Shown here: positions 58,201 to 64,000 of the stretch, one piece after another | Layout: each line of letters begins with the position of its first letter | How positions within the stretch are numbered: the stretch's first letter is position 1 | Made by a program: the position numbers and the translations under genes | Source: Hsuehochloa calcarea | Taxonomy: Eukaryota; Streptophyta; Magnoliopsida; Poales; Poaceae | Length of the DNA stretch: 64,000 nt | NCBI GenBank assembly: GCA_036346395.1 | Contig: CM070604.1 | Coordinates: forward strand, 32,267,662 to 32,331,661 | Direction: 5' to 3' | The notes under the pieces: model-generated | The model's input: the letters and a program-made list of their open reading frames with translations, nothing else | What the model was told of the DNA's origin: nothing | Database searches by the model: none

Positions 58201-61159
58201 CTGCTATTTGTTTCTTAGCTGCTTGATGAGGGTCTAGAAGTAAGGTTTTTAAAGTGGTGAGTGTAGAGTTCTAGATTCCTCGGGTGAGATTGTCTTTGAG
58301 ATATCTAGGTTTGAGAAGATCTTTTGTGCTGATTTCAGTATTTCCTCTACTTCCAGTCGGAGATGTCTTGTAGCCTCTGATTCTCATGATCTTGTCTTGT
58401 GGCATCGTAGACTTGGGCATATAGGCTTTGACCACTTGACTAGAGTCAGTTGCAAGGAGTTGATTAGAGGTCTGCCTAGACTGAAGGCTGTTAGAGACCT
58501 TGTGTGCTCACCCTGTAGACATGATAAGATGGTTTCTGCTTCTCATCCACCCCTTACCCTAGTGATGACTGATGGACCAGGACAGCTTCTACACTTAGAC
58601 ACTGTTGGTCCTTCTAGAGTTCAGCCAGCCGGTGGGAAATGGTACGTGCTTGTGATTGTGGATGATTTCTCCACGTATTCATGGGTTTATTTTCTGGTTT
58701 CTAAGGACGAGGCATTTGGCTTCTTTAGAGAATTGGTCCTTAGACTGGCTGTTGATCTTCCTGGAGCCTTGAGAGCCATTAGGAGTGACAATGGGACAGA
58801 ATTCAAGAATTCTTCCTTTTCTACCTTCTGCACTGATAGGGGAATTGAGCACCAGTTTTCTTCACCTAGAGTTCCCCAGCAGAATGGTGCTGTAGAGAGG
58901 AAGAATAGGACCCTTGTAGAGATGGCTCGGACCATGTTAGATGAACATTCCACACCTGGAGGTTTTGGACTGAGGCGATCTCTACTGCTTGTTATATCTC
59001 TAATAGGGTTTTCTTGAGATCTGTAATTGGCAAAACTTCTTTTGAGCTTAGATTTGATCATAAGCCCAAAGTCTCTCATTTCAAGATTTTTGGTTGCAGA
59101 TGCTTCATTCTTAAACATGACAACCTTGATAAATTTGAATCCAGATGTTCTGATGGCATATTTGTTGGATATCCTGCTCATTCTCGTGGCTATCATGTAT
59201 TTAATTTTGACACTAACAAAATTGTTGAGACTTGCGAAGTCACTTTTGATGAGGCTAGTCCTGGTACTAGACCCGATGCTACAGGTACACAGGTTCCTGA
59301 CATTCGAGAAAGCATCTTCGTCGATGATGACTCTGAGGATGAGGACCCGATCCATCCTCTAGTCACTTCTGAGATGGTTGGAGAGCCTGCTTATACTACT
59401 CCAGTATCAGTTGAGCAGCCTCCTCCTATCGTCACCGACGACCTGAGTGGCTCTGCTCCTACCTCCACAGCACATGAGGTAGAGCTCACTTCTGCACCAG
59501 GAGCTCCTCTTCACATTCAGCGATGACATCCACCTGAGCAGATGATTGGGGATCTTCAAGAGCGAGTCACTCGCTTTAGATTTATTTCTCCTGATTCTAA
59601 TGCACATTCTGCCTTTGTCGCTTCTTTTGAACCCCGAGATATCACCCATGCTTTATCTGATGCCTCTTGGGTCAATGCCATGCATGAAGAGCTTGAAAAT
59701 TTTGAAAGAAACAAAGTTTGGACCTTAGTTGAGCCTCCATCTGATCTTCATGTAATTGGAACAAAGTGGGTTTTTAAAAATAAGCAAAGTGAGGATGGGT
59801 TGGTAGTTCGCAATAAGGCTAGACTTGTAGCTCAAGGTTATTCCCAGGTAGAAGGCTTAGATTTTGAAGAGACATTTGCTCCTGTAGCTAGATTAGAAGC
59901 CATTCGTATTTTACTAGTATTTGCAACATCTAAGTGTTTCAAGCTTTATCAAATGGATGTTAAAAGTGCTTTCTTAAATGGTTTCATAGAAGAAGTGGTC
60001 TTTGTCAAGCAACCACCTGGTTTTGAAAATTATAAGTCCCCAAACCATGTTTTTAAACTCTCCAAAGCCTTGTATGGATTGAAGTAAGCTCTTAGAGCTT
60101 GGAATGATAGGCTTAAGAGTTTCTTGCTTAAAAATAATTTCAAAATAGGAATGGTTGATAAAACGTTGTTCACTCTCAGGCATGGCAGTGATTTCTTGTT
60201 GGTTCAGATTTATGTGGATGATATCATATTCGGTGGTTCTTCTCATGCTTTAGTGTCCAGATTTTCAAATTCTATGAGCAGGGAGTTGGAGATGAGCATG
60301 ATAGGAGAATTGACATTCTTTCTTGGTCTTCAAGTCAAGCAACTGAAAGAAGGCACCTTCATTCACCAAAGTAAGTACACAAAGGAGCTTCTTCGGCGCT
60401 TCGACATGGGAAGCAGTAGGCCAATGTCTACTCCCATTGCCACAACCACCGTGCTGGACCCTGATGAGGATGGAGAGCCCGTGTACCAGAAGGATCACCG
60501 CAGTATGATAGGCTCCCTCCTCTACCTCACTGCGTCGAGGCCGGACATACAATTTGCAGTATGTCTGTGCGCTCGCTTTCAGGCTTCCCCTCATGCTTCT
60601 CATCGTCAAGCAGTACATCGCATCTTCAGGTACCTTTAAGATACTCTTGACTTTGGATTCTGGTATTCTTCTTCTTCTGCTCTCTCTATTCGAGCATTTT
60701 CTGATGCTGATTTTGCGGGGTGTAAAGTGGATAGGAAGAGTACTTCTGGCACTTGTCATTTCTTAGGCACATCCCTTATCTCTTGGTCTTCTAAAAACAG
60801 TCTTACATTTGCACGATACCGAGGTAGAGTATGTAGCTGCAGCCAGTGGTTGCTCTCAGGTTCTCTGGATCTTATCCACGCTGCGGGACTATGGGTTATT
60901 TTTGGAGAGTGTTCCTCTTTTCTGTGACAACACTTCTGCCATAAACATTGACAAAAACCCAGTGCAACATTCTAGGACTAAGCACATTGACATTCGACAT
61001 CATTTTCTTAGAGACCATGTTGAGAAGGGTGATGTTGTGCTTCACTTTGTTGAGTCTGAGCAACAGGTTGCAGATATTTTCACTAAAGCTCTTGATTCTT
61101 CTCGTTTTGCTACCTTGCAGGGAGAGTTAGGGGTTGTTAGTCCTCTTAGCCTGTTTTGA
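55244..61159 (+). pseudogene. Copia gag-pol polyprotein of the SIRE-like element, with stops and frameshifts
   Basis: ATG at 55244 (MATDKYSTKPQIFDRVDF); a stop at 55342-55344 after a small local repeat. Gag continues to a zinc knuckle CFECGEPNHIRSRYP (56089-56133), which lacks its last Cys. A Lys/Leu/Glu-rich region (56254-57500) follows, then an intact knuckle CTFCKKDGHIVEFC (57513-57554). Protease LVDSGCSRHMT (about 58006), GAG-pre-integrase LWHRRLGHIGFDHL (58394), integrase LHLDTVGPS / IRSDNGTEFKN / PQQNGAVERKN (58585-58905), RT KWVFKNK...YVDDIIFGGSS (59767-60240), RNase H FSDADFAGCKVDRKSTSG (about 60698-60750), EVEYVAAASG (60815) and RTKHIDIRHHFLRDHVE (about 60974-61023). Stops occur at 56132, 56788, 57772, 57973, 58216, near 59015, 59524, 60086 and 60637, with a frame change near 60810. 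Confidence 0.9.
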
Positions 61160-62537
61160 GGGGGAGTTTGCTCTTTTTGCATTCATTGTATCATAATGCA
61201 TTTTATAATTCATGCATCCTGCATTGTAATATAATCTTGTGGAGCTTTGATTATTATCCCTGTATGGCTTGTTTTCATACTGTATACCATGCCATGTCTT
61301 GTGTTAGTCTGCTAGAGTTCTTTGATGTCTCTTCGTGTTTAGCTTAGCCTTTTCCATGCTAACTCTATTATCTGTGAGCGAATTGAATCAAAACATGACT
61401 TGTTGGATCTTGTGATCAGTTTTGCTTTAGTGATCCTTTCATGATTCTTGCCATGTCTTATAGGATAAACTAAGTCTTGAACTCTTTGAGCTGAAAATTG
61501 AGCTATGTTTATTCTTAAGTCAAGCAAATGAAAAATAAGCTTTTCTATGCGAAAAAACTGATCTCACCAATTTTTTTCTCATGAGATTGCTTGCCATTGC
61601 ACTAGGCATGAACTCAGGGGGAGTTTTGGATGACCTAGACCACTCTTTTAAGCTTCATGCTTGAGATGGTCGTGGTAAGGCTTGAGATCTAGCACAATTC
61701 TAAGATAAAATCATTTTTCTTCTTCAAAATGCTCAAAGTGCTAATTGCTTGAACAACTTGCTTAATAATTGAACTCATTGTTCAACGTTGACTCAGTATG
61801 GCTTATATACATAACTTGACTCTTTTCTGGATACCTTTAGTGAAACTATGATTTTGAGTAACTTGTCATGCTATTAGTTTATTCAATCTCAAATTATTGC
61901 TTTTTTGGCCTTAGCTTTGCTGTACATGTTTTGCCATGATTGAACGTAGCTTCTTCACATAATATGGCTTGGTGTAATACTTGTACTATCTTCATTGATA
62001 ATCTTCATAGCTCCTTTTGCTAAAGTTCAAAAACAAAAAATTGAAAAACTTCATCCATTCCTTCATGCTCTATCTTCTTCCATGTACCTTAATGAATTCA
62101 TTGTCAAAGGGGGAGAAAGATTAGTGAAAATGTTGTTTTAGAGCTTTTTGGAGTCATAGGGGGAAAATGAATTTTCTGGAAATTGGTGATCATAGAACGT
62201 ACACCTAAATTGCATTCTCTTGATCTTATTGCCTTTTCTGATTTTGATTTGCACTTATAGAAGACTCACAATAATCAAAGGTCAAATAGAACAATTGTTC
62301 TTTCATATGGACCCAAGTGAGATTTTTGGCTACTTTCTGGAAATTAAAACTTTTTGTGCTCCCTTTGCCTTATCTCACTTACCTATGCTATTCTGAAGCC
62401 AGCTTGGTCATTTCCTAGGCTCTCTCTTGCTTATGGACCAAGTTGTGCCTTTGCGAGAAAACTGCGAGTTTTTTACTTTTCAAACTACAAACTTATATTT
62501 TCTGGGAGATTGCCAATGTGTTCATCAAGGGGGAGAT
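61160..62537 (+). other. 3' non-coding region of the SIRE-like element with repeated purine tracts
   Basis: No reading frame of note. GGGGGAG-type tracts occur at about 61162, 61617, 62108, 62158 (GGGGGAAAA) and 62529; only the last abuts the LTR and acts as the expected second-strand primer. An env-like gene, present in some SIRE relatives, was not seen. Confidence 0.7.
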
Positions 62538-64000
62538 TGCGGATATCGTGGGGATATATACACGATCTTAGGATGATGAGTCCATTGGCAATGTCGTTGT
62601 TGGTTTGACGAATCTCGTATTTTCAGAAAAGCTCCAGCTGTTCAGACCTCAAGCGGTCAGACCGGTGGCACTGGCGGTCAGACCGGCCATGTGGCGGTCC
62701 GACCGGCTTTGTGCGGCGGTCCGACCGGCCAGAACCTTTGGTTGAGTTTGGGGCTAGGCCAAAAATAGAGTGTGTAGGCAAGAGAGGGGAGTCTCCTAGA
62801 CTTGGTCTTATATTTTTTGGAGCTTTCAGTCAAAAGTTCTATTCAGTTGAAAATTCTAGATAGTTTCGGATTTCCACGATAGAATTTTGGCTAAGTCTTT
62901 TCGGGAGACCGGTTGGAAATCGGTCAGACCGTCCACGTACAGCGGTCAGACCGGCTTTCACTTGTTCGTCGGCCTACTTGGCGACATTGTGTTTTGGTTA
63001 TGTCTAATGTATGAGTTTCAATACTTTAATGTTGCATATTGCATGGTTAAGCTAACGTGGGTCAAGTTGTGAAGAACTTGTTCCCGTAGACGATTTATTT
63101 GTCTATTGCTTTGCAGGTGGCTTGCAGGTCAACGACATCAACGGCGAGGAGGATCGGGACTAAGCTTGGAGAGCTAAGGTCCAGAACGATCATGGATGCC
63201 GGGTGGAGTCGTGTGACTCAAGTATGGTGCAGAATGGACAAGATGGTTCGAACGGGCAATTCGTTGCAGCTGGTTGGATCAAGCGGCGCGGAGGTAGGTG
63301 CTAGTGCCTTGGAGGTTCCGATGGGATTCGGACGGGAGAGACTTGCCGACATGATGAGGGCCGTTGATCATCTTACACGTAGCGAAGCAGGCGATTGCTT
63401 CAACTGTAATGTGTGTGTTTGTGTCTTGTGTGTTTTGGGCCTTAACGGGAGCCCATTAAGTGAACCCTTCTAAAACCCTAGGCCTCACTATAAATAGAGG
63501 GGGTGGTTGGAAATCAGCCCCGAGCATTTCATTTGCAAAAACCCTAGTTTGGGTTAGGGTTTGGAGAGGAGAGGAGAGGCTAGGTTCTAGAGAGGTGATT
63601 TGTGTGTGTGCTCTTGGATTGAGCTCTTGTTCTCCTTGAGGGAGTAGCTTTAACTAGCAACATCTTGAATCAATCTATGGATGTGTGTTCAAAGATGAGT
63701 CCTCTTGTGTTTTCCTCTCTCTTTTGATGTTTTTGGTGCTTCCTTGATCCGGTTATTTTTGGTTGGTTTCTTGACCTCTTTTACGTTGCTATGATGTGTG
63801 GGAATACTCCTAGGACCATCTAAATCATCAATCCCCCACGAGCAAGATTTGGATCAAGTTTTTCGTTTTGCTAGGTTTTGAACGCTCCTTTTGTAAAACT
63901 TAAAAAAGTCAACACTTTGACGTGGATCTGGACGATCGTTGCTTGGAATAGGTTCCAGATATCCTTAGGGAGGTGTGTTCCAAATTTGGTCAAGTTTCAT

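Larger units (their letters stand above)
53343..64000 (+). mobile_element. SIRE-like Ty1/copia element, more than 10.6 kb, 3' LTR cut by the window end
   Basis: 5' LTR 53343-55189 (1,847 bp; TGTGGATATCG to GGTCCTACA), primer site TGGTATCAGAGC at 55192-55203, broken gag-pol 55244-61159, long 3' non-coding region 61160-62537, purine tract CAAGGGGGAGAT, and 3' LTR from 62538 to beyond 64000. TATA boxes (CTATAAATAGAGGG) lie at 54344 and 63489. Gag with coiled-coil-like extension, copia domain order and the long 3' region fit SIRE/Maximus-type copia; this is inference. Confidence 0.92.

Overview
The window is plant nuclear DNA from a grass, most probably rice (Oryza). The evidence is one spliced plant gene with twelve GT-AG exons, together with nested LTR retrotransposons, solo LTRs and small MITE-like elements of the kinds that fill rice intergenic DNA. 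No bacterial, organellar or CRISPR feature was seen. Element boundaries below rest on LTR ends (TG...CA), initiator-tRNA-Met type primer sites (TGGTATCAGAGC), purine tracts and 5-bp target duplications that can be read directly; clade names are inference from motifs.

The one clear host gene is on the minus strand, from an ATG at 31436 to a TGA at 12739. It encodes a 365-residue stand-alone DUF89 protein (ARMT1-like metal-dependent damage-control phosphatase; often annotated 'pantothenate kinase-like' because vertebrate PANK4 and some plant PANKs carry the same domain). The 1,098-bp coding sequence is spread over 18.7 kb because two introns (13482-22168 and 22256-28841) have filled with transposable elements. 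All twelve exons join in frame. The upstream region has site II (TGGGCY) motifs and a telobox.

Layout: 1-4775, 3' end of a plus-strand Ty3/gypsy chromovirus and its ~3.1-kb LTR; 4776-8811, a minus-strand solo LTR; 8818-9267, the start of another minus-strand LTR; 9268-11690, the 3' part and LTR of a plus-strand copia element; 11691-31436, the DUF89 gene with (a) a gypsy-type LTR around 13856-21242 containing a 3.6-kb deleted copia element and a hAT-like MITE, (b) a 713-bp inverted-repeat element, and (c) a complete 5.2-kb chromovirus with target duplication AATAT; 32528-35055, a small LTR element with 141-bp LTRs and GC-rich, possibly captured cargo; 35730-52964, a 17.2-kb minus-strand gypsy element (duplication AGCAC) whose left LTR is split by a 9.0-kb three-LTR tandem element (duplication TGATG) carrying a gag-only ORF; 53343 to the end, a plus-strand SIRE-like copia element whose second LTR runs off the window.

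Most retroelement reading frames are broken. The exception is the 661-codon gag-like ORF at 37475-39460, which fills two thirds of its internal region. The most noteworthy objects are the intact but TE-inflated DUF89 gene, the three-LTR gag-only element, the small LTR element with foreign-looking cargo, and an array of seven regularly spaced palindromes in the first LTR.
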